The notes under the pieces were generated by a model. It saw only the letters and a list, made by a program, of their open reading frames with translations, was not told where the DNA came from and made no database searches. A program made the translations under genes and the position numbers. From contig CM068841.1 in assembly GCA_028554795.2 (NCBI GenBank), forward strand, positions 27,893,721 to 27,957,720: a stretch of 64,000 nt of DNA, read 5' to 3'. The stretch's first letter is position 1, and each line of letters starts with the position of its first letter. Source of the stretch: Sinohyriopsis cumingii (Eukaryota > Mollusca > Bivalvia > Unionida > Unionidae). Below, one piece after another: positions 25,501 to 33,989 of the stretch.

Positions 25501-28018
25501 AAACTGGTAATCTCATATTTTGAATAGTAATCATATGTAACCATGTTTAAATTATTATTTTACTCAGTGCCTATTGATCAAACAGTTAGGTTAAATCTGA
25601 ACTGTTTTGCATAGTTAATTACATTTCTGTGCACCCTATAGACTCAATACATTATCATAACATTTTTGTTAAATGTTTATTTTCCTAATACATAATTTTC
25701 CTTGTAGCCGACCTAACATTCCTGGCTATACTGGCCGCACCCCTATCCTTGGCTCATATCCTCCAGCGCATACCAGGCCTGTTGAACCCAGCCAAAAGGC
25801 AACCACTGCCACTGTCCACAAGTGAGTATATATACAGTCAAACCTGCATAAAACAAACACTTGTGTATAATGGTCAACTACAATAGTGTTATTTGAAGAA
25901 AATAGTGGTAATGGATCAAAACTTATGTATCTAAAGATTTTCCAATGTTTCAGGCTAAGGCAAGGCCTTTGTCCAGAAGGGGATGGGGTGGGGTGTAAAA
26001 AGAGGCTGAATACAAGGATAAAACATACACATGCAAACTCAATAAAAAGTTTCAAAATATGTACATGACTGGCATTTTAAAGAGATCTGTTCAACAAATT
26101 AAACAAAGAACAAGAAACAGAACCAGAGGAAAATGATTTTTAAAGAAAGAATGCACTACATTTGCTCCAAATTTAAATGAAAACATGCAGTGATAAAATA
26201 GAGACACTGACAAGGTAAGAAGCATAAAATGGCAATAAACAAAGGAGGGATGTGGCAATTAAAAAATAGCTTACCCACCTACAGTGTTACCTAATTTAGA
26301 TAAAATCTTTACTCCAAGAATTATATTGGTGTATATATCAGGTAAAATATTCCATACAGAGAAAACTAGAACTTTAAAGAAATCTGTAGACTAATAGGTC
26401 AGTAAAGAAGAATAAGAAACACTTTTGAAACAAATGAAATAATAATTATGACTTCCGAACATGATGAAGGCCATGAAATGCTTATGTAAAAGGAAGTTAG
26501 ATCAAAAAGGAAACAATAAAGAGTGATGATTATGTGTTTGTTCAGGAGCAGCAGAAAGCTGCAGTAAGCTGATTAGATCAGAGTCCCATTTATTTTCAGT
26601 TGCAGAATCCAATATATCTCCTTCTATGTGTACCCTACGTCTTATCCACCCTAAGTTTGACTCAGTGGGTGACATCTCAAAGAATTACAAACAATCACTA
26701 GTTGAGTCATAGTGGTTAGCAAGTTTTGCAATTTTATTGCAGATGCAACTTTTATGTTTCCTAAAGTCTTATTTAGATGACACAGTCCATGCATGTCAGG
26801 AGGTAGTCACCATTTTGGCTGCAACATTCTTGTTTTGCTAGGTGCTTAATCTTACTCCAGTTTTCAGACTTTATCAAGTTTTAGTCTCCAGCATGTTTGT
26901 AGATGAGGTGATGAGGTGATGAGGCAGTGTATGCTCTTATATGCAACTTTTGGTGGTATGATTTTTGAGGTGTTTAGGTCTGTGTACCTCCTTAAATATT
27001 CTAATAATAACATCTGAATATTCAGTTATGTGCCAAAGTCTCTGAATGGTCTCTGGTAGCTTTATCAAAGACCCTGGTTTCAGTAATGGCTCAATCTATA
27101 TTTGTCTGCATGTATTCTCTCATTCAAATGTGCTTCTTGAAATCCATGTCTCATTCTTTGGGGACCTTAGGTGGCCAAGTGGGCTAAGGTGATCTGACAT
27201 GTTTCTGTGTTGTTTGATGTTGGGTATTCATCATATTTCATATAAGTACAACCAGCTAAGGATGACCGGACTAGCATTAAATTTAGGATCTATGAAACAT
27301 ACATTTGCTTAATTATTGTTCTGCCCTAAATTTTCTCAGGAAATAAAGATATGGATCGGACGGTCATTTAAATTCAGTTTTATGTAAAAAATAATATGGA
27401 TATCTCCTTTTATGCTTAGAACATCTTAATTTTTGGGGCTAACACAAGTATTAATGGTCTTATACAATTCTTCTTTAATCATGCAGCTTTGTACCAATTT
27501 ATGCTTCAACTTAATGTATGACAGTGAAATTTTTAATTTTCTTTTGCTCTCATATTATTCTGAAATTCTATTAGGTATGAATCAAAATATAAAGCAATAA
27601 CACTTCTGGATGTAATATCATGTCTATTGGAAAATTCATAACAGATGAAAGGCTACTCGAGTCACTCATATCAAAATCAAATCCCATGGGAGAAAATTTT
27701 CCATTACATAGTAATAAACTAATTAACAAATGTTTTTTACTCTGACTCAGCCCAAAATGAGCATGATAATCATTAAAACAGAGCAAATATATTGCTCCTA
27801 TTTTCCTAACATTAAAGAAAATATAAATATTGCAAAATATAGTGGAGTTGAAATATTACATGAACTTTTTACTTCCCAGGACCATGCCAGTTGAACCCAA
27901 TGTGTCAGATTACAAGAAGGAATCTCAAATGTCAAGGATGGTAACCCTTGTGCCACCTTGCAACCCTTTTAACCAGATTAACAAGCTCCAGGAAGTCATT
28001 GAAAACAAAGTGGAATGA
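6471..28018 (+). CDS. SPMIP7: Sperm microtubule inner protein 7-like (SPATA48) gene, nine exons
   Basis: Nine exons (6471-7002, 13702-13763, 20876-20967, 21534-21672, 22523-22590, 23872-23913, 25049-25156, 25708-25821, 27880-28018) join without a stop or phase conflict into 1296 nt, 431 residues. All introns are GT-AG. The family consists of proteins of about this length inside the axonemal doublets of sperm flagella, and the role here is inferred from that. The protein is soluble-looking and basic, with an N-terminal block containing FRTRPHFKTYLLTD, a W-rich middle (WDEMLSPKQW), and two IPGY[ST]G motifs at residues 308-313 and 352-357. No signal peptide or membrane segment. The X-box upstream supports ciliary expression. 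Assignment is from remembered family appearance; another cilia microtubule-associated protein is the main alternative. Confidence 0.65.
7003..9280. other. Intron 1, first part, with diverged 'TTGGCCCA' repeats
   Basis: Two blocks (about 7085-7340 and 7790-7975) are strewn with variants of 'ACATTGGCCCAA', 'CACTGGACCAGTG' and 'AATGTTGGC' in both orientations, which suggests one degenerate interspersed repeat split by other sequence. The rest, 8000-9280, shows nothing I can name. Confidence 0.4.
9290..9516. repeat. Minisatellite, 43-bp unit, about 5 copies
   Basis: The unit contains 'catcaagatagacttgactg' followed by 'ggttattctttaattggtc'. Copies differ by many substitutions but keep the spacing. 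Confidence 0.8.
9655..9775. repeat. Two-copy tandem duplication
   Basis: 'gactcttacgggatacaagt' and its near copy 'cactcttacaggatacaagt' repeat about 57 bp apart, each followed by 'aacttaacnattac'. Confidence 0.6.
10705..11515. repeat. Minisatellite, 32-bp unit, about 25 copies
   Basis: Unit: 'attataaggcccttcatcat' then 'aacatattcccc'. It lies inside intron 1 and is followed by 'ggtgggtatgattgtg...atttcatta', a flank shared with the array at 13805-14105. Confidence 0.92.
11516..12985. other. Intron 1, middle part
   Basis: AT-rich with homopolymer runs; no gene, array or recognisable element beyond the shared 3' flank of the preceding array at about 11516-11600. Confidence 0.4.
12988..13240. 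repeat. Minisatellite, 34-bp unit, 7 copies
   Basis: The unit holds 'caacagtaaggactagtcat' followed by 'tttataacatttgt'; the second copy carries an insertion of about 13 bp. Confidence 0.85.
13702..13763 (+). CDS. SPMIP7: SPMIP7-like exon 2 (residues 178-198)
   Basis: Between 'tttcacag' and 'gtaaat'. The incoming G completes a glycine codon and the exon reads GWTSAHDPRVTPTELELRR, ending in phase 0. Too short for simple ORF detection; supported by phase on both sides and both splice sites. Confidence 0.75.
13805..14105. repeat. Minisatellite, 32-bp unit, about 9 copies, related to 10705-11515
   Basis: Unit: 'cattataacatgctttctgt' then 'tataaggtccct'. Same unit length, same TTATAAGG core and same downstream flank ('ggtatgattgtggattccat') as the intron 1 array, so the two belong to one family. 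It starts 42 bp downstream of exon 2. Confidence 0.88.
14106..15464. other. Intron 2, first part
   Basis: Includes a short (TA)n run at about 14277-14295. No gene or named element seen. Confidence 0.4.
15465..15900. repeat. Minisatellite, 42-bp unit, 10 copies
   Basis: Unit: 'ctgtagacagtcatcctgct' then 'ggcttcttgataaaacttac'. Because 42 is a multiple of three, both strands stay open in places and produce false ORFs. Confidence 0.9.
15901..18187. other. Intron 2, central part
   Basis: No gene recognised. 'cccccccccc' occurs at about 17744. A less AT-rich patch at 16320-16640 ('tccctgcaggaggga') could be an old element but I cannot name it. Confidence 0.35.
18188..18283. repeat. Perfect 48-bp tandem duplication
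   Basis: 'tttctgatgtaaatggctac' and the 28 bases after it are repeated immediately with no visible difference, indicating a recent event. Confidence 0.9.
18484..18550. repeat. Compound (CT)n(CA)n microsatellite
   Basis: About 23 CT repeats are followed by about 10 CA repeats. The open frames across it on both strands are artefacts. Confidence 0.97.
19040..19110. repeat. Short hairpin element (copy 1 of a small family)
   Basis: Arms ACAGACCCTGATCT (19056-19069) and AGATCAGGGTCTGT (19091-19104) are perfect inverted 14-mers around 'gccagtgcattatgtgacag' plus one base. Related sequence occurs near 30000 and 37110. Confidence 0.75.
19640..20300 (+). mobile_element. 3' end of a CR1/L2-like LINE with (ATT)n tail
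   Basis: The + strand carries the C-terminal RT region in degraded form (wording like DYCNS, LHWLSIRSRIKHKI, then a hydrophobic-basic end near 20080), followed by an untranslated tail from about 20108 and a terminal (ATT)n at 20286-20301. The 20108-20301 tail occurs again at 52867-53070, so it is a mobile 3' end. The copy is 5' truncated and full of stops. It lies in intron 2 in the same orientation as the host gene. Confidence 0.75.
20876..20967 (+). CDS. SPMIP7: SPMIP7-like exon 3 (residues 199-229)
   Basis: Acceptor 'acatttccag', donor 'gtaagt'. Reads SMFVPKPPSEQSREGRDHL and continues to SSSTQ, leaving two bases of the next lysine codon. Confidence 0.78.
21196..21430. repeat. (ATGT)n/(CATG)n microsatellite
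   Basis: A perfect (GTAT)n block is followed by interrupted ATGT, CATG and TACA repeats, all within the 566-bp intron between exons 3 and 4. Confidence 0.95.
21534..21672 (+). CDS. SPMIP7: SPMIP7-like exon 4 (residues 229-275)
   Basis: Acceptor 'ctttgacag', donor 'gtatga'. Reads AYEEVAWDEMLSPKQWAPVS, then RPDMISQVFTLKRYDPAAK. Ends in phase 0 after EWQ. Confidence 0.8.
22490..22522. repeat. (TTA)n microsatellite ending in the exon 5 splice acceptor
   Basis: 'tttatttattattattatta...ttatag' runs right up to the AG at 22521-22522. There is no conventional pyrimidine tract. Confidence 0.85.
22523..22590 (+). CDS. SPMIP7: SPMIP7-like exon 5 (residues 276-298)
   Basis: Reads GLGKSWDRFQTRRGYYKNGS. 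The donor is consensus gtaagt. The acceptor AG directly follows a (TTA)n microsatellite in place of a pyrimidine tract. Confidence 0.75.
23260..23640. repeat. Minisatellite, 32-bp unit, about 12-13 copies
   Basis: Unit: 'ataccatgactatatctcct' then 'tgatactatgta'. It lies in the intron between exons 5 and 6. The unit length equals that of the two TTATAAGG arrays, but the sequence is unrelated. Confidence 0.9.
23872..23913 (+). CDS. SPMIP7: SPMIP7-like exon 6 (residues 298-312)
   Basis: A 42-nt micro-exon between 'tttcctttcag' and 'gtaaga'. Reads CSPNPRFEQIPGY and holds most of the first IPGYSG motif. Both splice sites are strong and both phases fit. Confidence 0.75.
24362..24725 (+). mobile_element. 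tRNA-derived SINE with an internally amplified 37-bp segment
   Basis: The head resembles a tRNA gene: 'tggttcaattggtagagcac' is an A-box region followed by 'tagactcataatg' as an anticodon-like arm. The B-box-side segment 'gttctgggttagtcaatgtg' with 'tccttgggaaaggca' is then repeated eight times in tandem (24413-24708). 'tccttgggaaaggcact' resembles the post-tRNA part of invertebrate SINEs. It is not a functional tRNA because the B box and 3' stem are not intact. Confidence 0.65.
25049..25156 (+). CDS. SPMIP7: SPMIP7-like exon 7 (residues 312-348)
   Basis: Acceptor 'ctttttcctag', donor 'gtaagt'. Reads GCVGGENLDEVDNSQEKFK, then PFTIKRVDIPFYSETG. Both flanking codons are split and complete correctly. 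Confidence 0.78.
25708..25821 (+). CDS. SPMIP7: SPMIP7-like exon 8 (residues 348-386)
   Basis: Acceptor 'ttccttgtag', donor 'gtgagt'. Reads RPNIPGYTGRTPILGSYPPA, then HTRPVEPSQKATTATVH. This is the most diagnostic piece, carrying the second IPGYTG motif. Confidence 0.8.
25822..27879. other. Intron 8
   Basis: Mostly unremarkable. It includes 'gatgaggtgatgaggtgatg' at about 26903 and the SINE-like segment listed separately. The ORF crossing 25726-25886 on the minus strand is the shadow of exon 8. Confidence 0.4.
27158..27330 (+). mobile_element. Possible old tRNA-derived SINE
   Basis: 'taggtggccaagtgggctaa' followed by 'ggtgatctgac' matches the A-box half of a Leu/Ser-type tRNA, and 'gatgttgggtattcatc' sits where a B box should be but is mutated. 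The downstream 'ggatgaccggactagc' may be SINE body. Confidence 0.4.
27880..28018 (+). CDS. SPMIP7: SPMIP7-like exon 9 (residues 386-431, stop)
   Basis: Acceptor 'tttttacttcccag'. Reads TMPVEPNVSDYKKESQMSRM, then VTLVPPCNPFNQINK and the TGA stop at 28016-28018. Confidence 0.8.
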
Positions 28019-29360
28019 ACTGTCCAAATCATGTTTGGGTATTGTAAGGAATGAACCATTTAATGCTTGGAGGATGTAGGGGGAGGAGCTAGGATTTTAT
28101 TCTAAGTCAGAATATATTGTCTGCTTCCTTTTAAGGACAGGAATTTTTTTCTCTTAATAATCTGAAGTACAAGGAAAGACAAGAGAAGTTTTCATTATTG
28201 GCAAGCGTCAGAATTATTTCTTTTTGTGGGGGATGTTTTTTTGGTTGTTCTATTTTAATGAAAAAATATTATAGACTCCGCCTCCCCCAACAACATCAAG
28301 ATTAAGTGGTTTGGTTTATTGTGCCCTAGTACTCTATTAAACCAAAACTGCCAGTTTCTTTCTCAGTCTACACTTTGATGACTATTCTTATTATCGAGGC
28401 ATTTCAATACTTTTGAACAATGTTTCTAAACCAAGTGAATTAATTCCTTATAAATGTTTTATGTAACAAAGTTTATTGATGTTGCAAAACATTTGATCTC
28501 AAATGGAGGCAAAACGAAACATGATAAAAACATATTTTGAGTAAAAAAATTCTTTCCTTATCTGATCAAATTTGTTTGCTAATAATTTATTTAAAGCAAT
28601 ATTATTATGAAAATTGTGTGTAATATACTAACTTGATGCAAATCAAGACTTAATTTCATGACTGAAAATAATACTACACATACAGCTTACAAGACTGTTT
28701 ACAAGACTATGCAGCTGCAACATTATCTAAGACACTACTGTTGTCATAATTTCTGGATGACTACAGATAAGGTTTTGTTTTTGTTTTGTTTTTTAAAAAG
28801 GGATTTCATAATTACCTCCCTTGAAATCAGTGTTTGCCATCTGTAAGCCATCCTCCCACATTTTGATAACGACGTATCAGTAATGTATGATACCTATAGA
28901 AATACCCAAAAGATAAAAATACTCCTTTTTCAAAGGAGGTAAATGAAACTGGATCTGAAAAATAGATCAAATAAATAAATATCAAGATCTAATTTATTGT
29001 AACACTGCCTCAGAAAGACAGGTATGATACCATGGTTGATTCAAATATCTGTTCAAAGGTTTCCTGCATGCACTTGTATTCTTTTTATAACATTATGTTA
29101 TTTGCTCAAGGAGAAGAAGTATCAGAAAGTGGGATAATGGTATAGTTGTTGATACATAAAATGCCATCAAATACATCTTTAATACATATTTCACAGAAAA
29201 CACTGTTTTGATAATATAGTAAGTTTCATAATGTTGTTTTATTGCACATATCTTTATTTTTTCCATTGTTAGTATGACCCATTGACAATTCAGTCTAGAT
29301 TATTATCAAAATAAGCAAGCTAGCAGTATTGAACAAAACAGCATTAATTAGCAATTATGC
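28019..29360. other. 3' flank of the SPMIP7-like gene, probable 3' UTR
   Basis: No coding region. Possible polyadenylation hexamers AATAAA overlap at about 28970-28979. A better-formed site is at 31571. Confidence 0.35.
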
Positions 29361-29362
29361 AA

Positions 29363-29367
<5 letters not shown>

Positions 29368-29436
<69 letters not shown>
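29368..29436. repeat. (AT)n microsatellite, about 34 repeats
   Basis: Uninterrupted AT dinucleotides. The surrounding open frame encodes only Tyr-Ile repeats and is rejected. Confidence 0.97.
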
Positions 29437-29437
<1 letters not shown>

Positions 29438-29559
29438 AGAAAAATCAAAGAGAACATGCAATAGAAAATCAAAAAGAAAATGTAATAGAAAATATTATAG
29501 ACCAGTTACAAGTCAGTATTCTTCAGTTATACATTATTGATACTTAGATTTTGTACTTC

Positions 29560-29815
29560 TAAAGACTTGTTCTTATTTTAACAATGGGTTTTAAATTCAT
29601 TTTGTACCTGTAAACCCTTGTTATTTGTTTTAGTGAGGGATTTTCTAAAATCATTTTGTACTTATAAAACCTTGTTATTTTTTCAGCAAGGGTTTTTAAA
29701 ATTCATTTTGTACTTGTAAAATGTTGTTGTTATTTGCTTCAGCAATGTTTTTTAAATTCATTTTGTACTTGTAAAACTTTATTTGTTTCAGCAAGGTGGT
29801 TTTCTAAATTCATCC
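29560..29815. repeat. Degenerate tandem repeat, about 55-63 bp, 4-5 copies
   Basis: Repeated 'aattcattttgtacttgtaa' followed by 'accttgttatttgtttcagc'; spacing varies by a few bases. Confidence 0.75.
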
Positions 29816-29984
29816 TAATATAAAACAGAGCAATATCAAATTTTTAAACTTCTGTATAAAATTTTTAATAGCTTTTATTTTAGTACCATCTATACTTACT
29901 CATAAGTCAAGGCCAACTGCAAACTGACCCAGATCTGTCATCACACAGCAGGCTGGCAGATTTGTTTCTATACAGTTTGTCGAG

Positions 29985-30065
29985 AGTAATCAATAAAACA
30001 GACCACATAGACCCCTATCTGTTTGGTGCATTATGCAACAGCAGAACAGGGTCTCTGTTGCTTGT
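29985..30065. repeat. Short hairpin element (copy 2, diverged)
   Basis: 'agacccctatctgtttggtg' then 'cattatgcaacagcagaaca' and 'gggtct' parallels the hairpin at 19056-19104 (same loop 'gtgcattatg.nacag'). Confidence 0.6.
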
Positions 30066-30309
30066 ATTTGGAACTGACTGATAAACAAGTATATATAGTA
30101 CACATTTATGTTTGTTTAAACTGTTCCAGTTTAACATCTGCGTTTCATGTCTACACTTTTGGATTTTATTTTAGTAAAAAGACAAAATTATTATACAAAT
30201 TTCTTAGAGGAAACAAAGACAAAAGAATTACACAGATTTCTTGGAGAAAACAAAGACAAAAACCAGCACACATTATGAGACTGATTCTATAATTTTTTTC
30301 CTTTAACTT

Positions 30310-30600
30310 TAATGAGAATTCTATGTAATAGTTTGCACCTATAATGTCTTTTACGAAGAATTCTGTGTAATGGTTTTACATGTATTATGTCTATTTCTAG
30401 GAATTCTGTGTAATGGTTTTACACCTATGGAATAATTTGCCAAGAATTCTGTGTAATGGTTTTACACCTGCAGAATCATTTGTCAATACTATGAAATGAT
30501 TTTGCACTTATTATGTCTATTTCCAAGAATTGTCTGTAATGGTTTTACACCTATTGAATCATTTGCCAAGAATTATGTGAAATGGTGTTACACTACATTT
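30310..30600. repeat. Degenerate tandem repeat, about 45-60 bp, about 6 copies
   Basis: Repeated 'agaattctgtgtaatggttt' plus 'tacacct', separated by variable 'tatgtctatttc' or 'gaatcatttgcca'. Confidence 0.8.
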
Positions 30601-31570
30601 TATTAATTTCTTCAAAACAGTATTATTTCTACGTTAAACTTGTAAAAGAATATGAGGGATTGTTGTTACAGTAGATTTTGTCTAAACAATATATATTCTG
30701 TCAAGTTTTCTAATTTTGAGAATTTACACCCATTTTCTCTGTGATATGTCTTTTTGCACGAATATTTATTGCATATATATGCATAGATTGTATATAATTT
30801 TTGTGTTTGAGGATGAGAAACAATATAAACAATATGAGTCATATATTTTTGCTCACTGTCCTTCTTCAAAGCATGGACTTTTGGAACTCTGAAGATAAAT
30901 CATAATGTTGATTCAGCTATGATGTTCTACACAAAATATTAACATTGTATGCACAGCAAAATTTAGCTGTGATGTTCTATAAAAAATACATAATCAAATG
31001 CACAGCACAAATAGTCAATTTTTTTGGCACAAAATTAATGGTGACATTCGATGGAGAAGCAACAAAGTCAGTTGGATCACACCCGAGTTTTCTGGGGTTT
31101 TTTCTGTGGCTTTTCATGATTGCTATTTTTTTTTAAGGCTTGTCTTTTAGATTTCATTGTATTTTTATACTCTACTTTTAATTGAATTTGTATGTTTTGC
31201 AAGTTTCAGTGGTGTGAACAAATAGATAGAGCATGGGCTTGTGCTTTCTTTAATAAAATTGAATAGGATTTTGAAGAATTTAATTTGATTACAAATTGTT
31301 AAATGGTAAATCATACATGTGCACGAATCATACGAAAAGTTTACATTTTCTAATGTAGTGATGTACAATACTGATTTTCCTCATCCTTTCTATATATTTT
31401 ATACAAGTATTTTTATGATTCTATGTGATGTATGCATGTAGAACAATATAGTATTGTTGATCTTACACCAGTATTCATGTAGAACTATACAAAATTGTTG
31501 AACTTACACCAGTATTATTGACTTCATATATTATCTACGTACTTTTTAAGTGTGCTCTTCTTGTTTTGAA

Positions 31571-31576
31571 AATAAA
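31571..31576 (+). terminator. Candidate polyadenylation signal AATAAA
   Basis: AATAAA is followed within 20 bp by 'cacaaatca' and the GT-rich 'ttgtgttgttt', a standard cleavage-site arrangement. It could end a long 3' UTR of the + strand gene, 3.5 kb after the stop. Confidence 0.35.
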
Positions 31577-32590
31577 CCATCACAAATCATTGTGTTGTTT
31601 ATTCATCAGATATGAACAAGATGTTGATTGTTCCATGCCACATTCAGCTGTGTAAAACACAAACACACATCCCGCTCAGAAAGCATAGAATAAATCCAAT
31701 TTTCCACTGCCATACAAATGCACCTGTGAGTCATCAGATCCATAGACTACCCATATTGGGTCCTCTTAGATGGAACAAAGCTATTACTGCTTTGTGGCCT
31801 AGTTGATTCTAGACGAATTCCATATAAATTTGTTCCAGCATGATTTACTCCCCATGGCTACTCTTCTTATACAGAGGAGTAACTCTTATTTAAAACAGAC
31901 CACTTTAAGTTTTATTCTAATGCTGTGAAAGTATTTGTTTTCTTTTCATTGTATTGAACACTGAAAATTAGTGATTTAATTTACTTCCTTTTGAAATTAG
32001 ATTTAAAGTCTGCTACTGTTGCTCTGTTGTTGTCTGTTGCTCAGTTTTCCCCTATCTATTTAAAGCATGCTGTATGATGCATGGGTTAACATATCAACAA
32101 ATGAAAACACTTCTGCGTACATTGGATACCAGAGCAATGGTTACATAGATATATAATGCATGTACATGTAATGGGTTCACATACTTGTCAGGTACAGACT
32201 GGCTGATCCCAGCTATATTTCAATCACATTATAAACAACATTATGCACACGTAGAACAGGGTTGACATATGGAGTACTTTAAATCATTATATGGTCTGCA
32301 CTAGCTACTGCACTAACCAGTTACCACACAATTGTCATTTATTCATGACTCAGTGCAGTATTATAGGAACTAGCTGAGGGAAATGTTAACAAGTAATGCA
32401 TGGTGCATTTTGGTTTTGCAACTGAGCAGAGACCTAGATTCACCACTACACATTATGCAATGGTAGATTAGGGTGAATGCTACTAAAAAGGTTGCTTCCT
32501 TGCTGAGACTGGATAGTTCATGATCATTACTAATTTCCCATAACATGAGCATAACTAGCTTAAGAATTCAACATTTTTGGCAATATCATA
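31577..32590. other. Intergenic stretch
   Basis: Short ORFs only. A diverged relative of the hairpin family may lie at 32400-32475 ('agacctagattcaccactac...tggtagattagggt'). Confidence 0.35.
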
Positions 32591-32599
32591 CTACTTTCA

Positions 32600-33360
32600 T
32601 TAGCAACTAATATTGATCACATTACTTACAATCTCAACTCCACTGACCCTCATATTCAGTTCACTTTAGATCAAGAAGAAAAGGGTATTTAACTACCATT
32701 CTTGGACATGTGTATAAAAAATCAATCCATAACAACCAATACCTCAACTTTTTTCCAATCACCATCTGGAACACAAGAGGATCAGTAGTAAGATCTCCCT
32801 AGTCACTAATGAGACTAATTGAATGAAGGAAGTAGAGCATGTAAAAATCACAACAAATGACCATCCAGAGTGGATTTCAAACTTCCAGAAAAGCTGAAAA
32901 AAATATCACAAAACCAGGAGCAGCCTAAATAGCACCAACACTAGTATGCCATTATAATATCCGTGGTACCTCAGAAGTTCTCGTTAGAGTATTCAGACAA
33001 GATATATCACAAACCATACAACTCTTTAAGACAACAACTTACACATGTGAAGGACAAAACAGAATTTTTTTAAAAGATGTGATGTGGTTTATAATTACAT
33101 CAAATGTAATGACTGTGAGAATGATTACATTGGGGAAACAGGAAGAGTGTTAGAAACAAATTAAGAAACACCAGTAGAGAGTCATTAGTCATACATAAAC
33201 ACTATAGAAATATGGGACATTCCATCATTACCAATTAGACCAAGGTCATCAGGAAGGTGAAAGAGGTGATCAAAATATGACAGCATAGGCCAACACTAAA
33301 CATGGATGAGGGGCTTGAATTACCACCCATCTACAGCAGTCTCCTTGTATGAAGTGACTA
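32600..33360 (+). mobile_element. Degenerate Penelope-like retroelement with GIY-YIG endonuclease remnant
   Basis: Translation with stops and shifts gives VYKKSIHNNQYLNF (about 32711), which matches the end of the Penelope RT ('VYRKPTHTNQYL' type). Then comes YIKCNDCENDYIGETGRVLE (about 33092), the Cys-x2-Cys and Y-I-G signature of the GIY-YIG domain, and finally LNMDEGLELPPIYSSLLV (about 33297), the typical C-terminus. Penelope-like elements use this domain for integration. Many stops show the copy is inactive. Confidence 0.75.
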
Positions 33361-33989
33361 TTACAAGTCACATGATCAACATTAGTCTCTGATGAATGTA
33401 TCATGATATTGCTGAAAATTTCAAATTATTAAGATATTTATACTCTTAGTATGGAAAATTACTAATGATCAGGCTGAATGCTGATCAGAGGTGCAAGCCG
33501 CACATGACAAAATAGTTACAAAAATTACAAGATGTGCAATAAAGAAATATAGCAACATATCTTAAGGGTTTGTATACCTCTTTATCATACATTGCTCTCA
33601 TTTATTGGTGTCATGATGTTATAAGGCAGAAATCATTTGCCACACTGTGGTGTAGCATTTAGCAATATGAATGATAAGGTTAACTGAGTAATGATAAGTC
33701 ATTCACATTATGGAACAGATTTTAAATTTGTATTCACCTGACACAACATTTTTTAAACTTGTTGAATAATTAATTATCCCACTTGCTTCAAGTAGCTTGT
33801 GGCATATAATATTATTCAACTTGCATTATAAATTTCAAATCAATGAACATTTTTTTAAGATTCCATCTTTAATCACACCTATGTACTGGGACAATTAAAT
33901 AAAACAGAAAAAATAATATACACATACCAGAAAAAAGATCCTTTCTTTAAATAGCAGTGTTAAATTTTAGCAGTTTTTCTCTAACAAGC

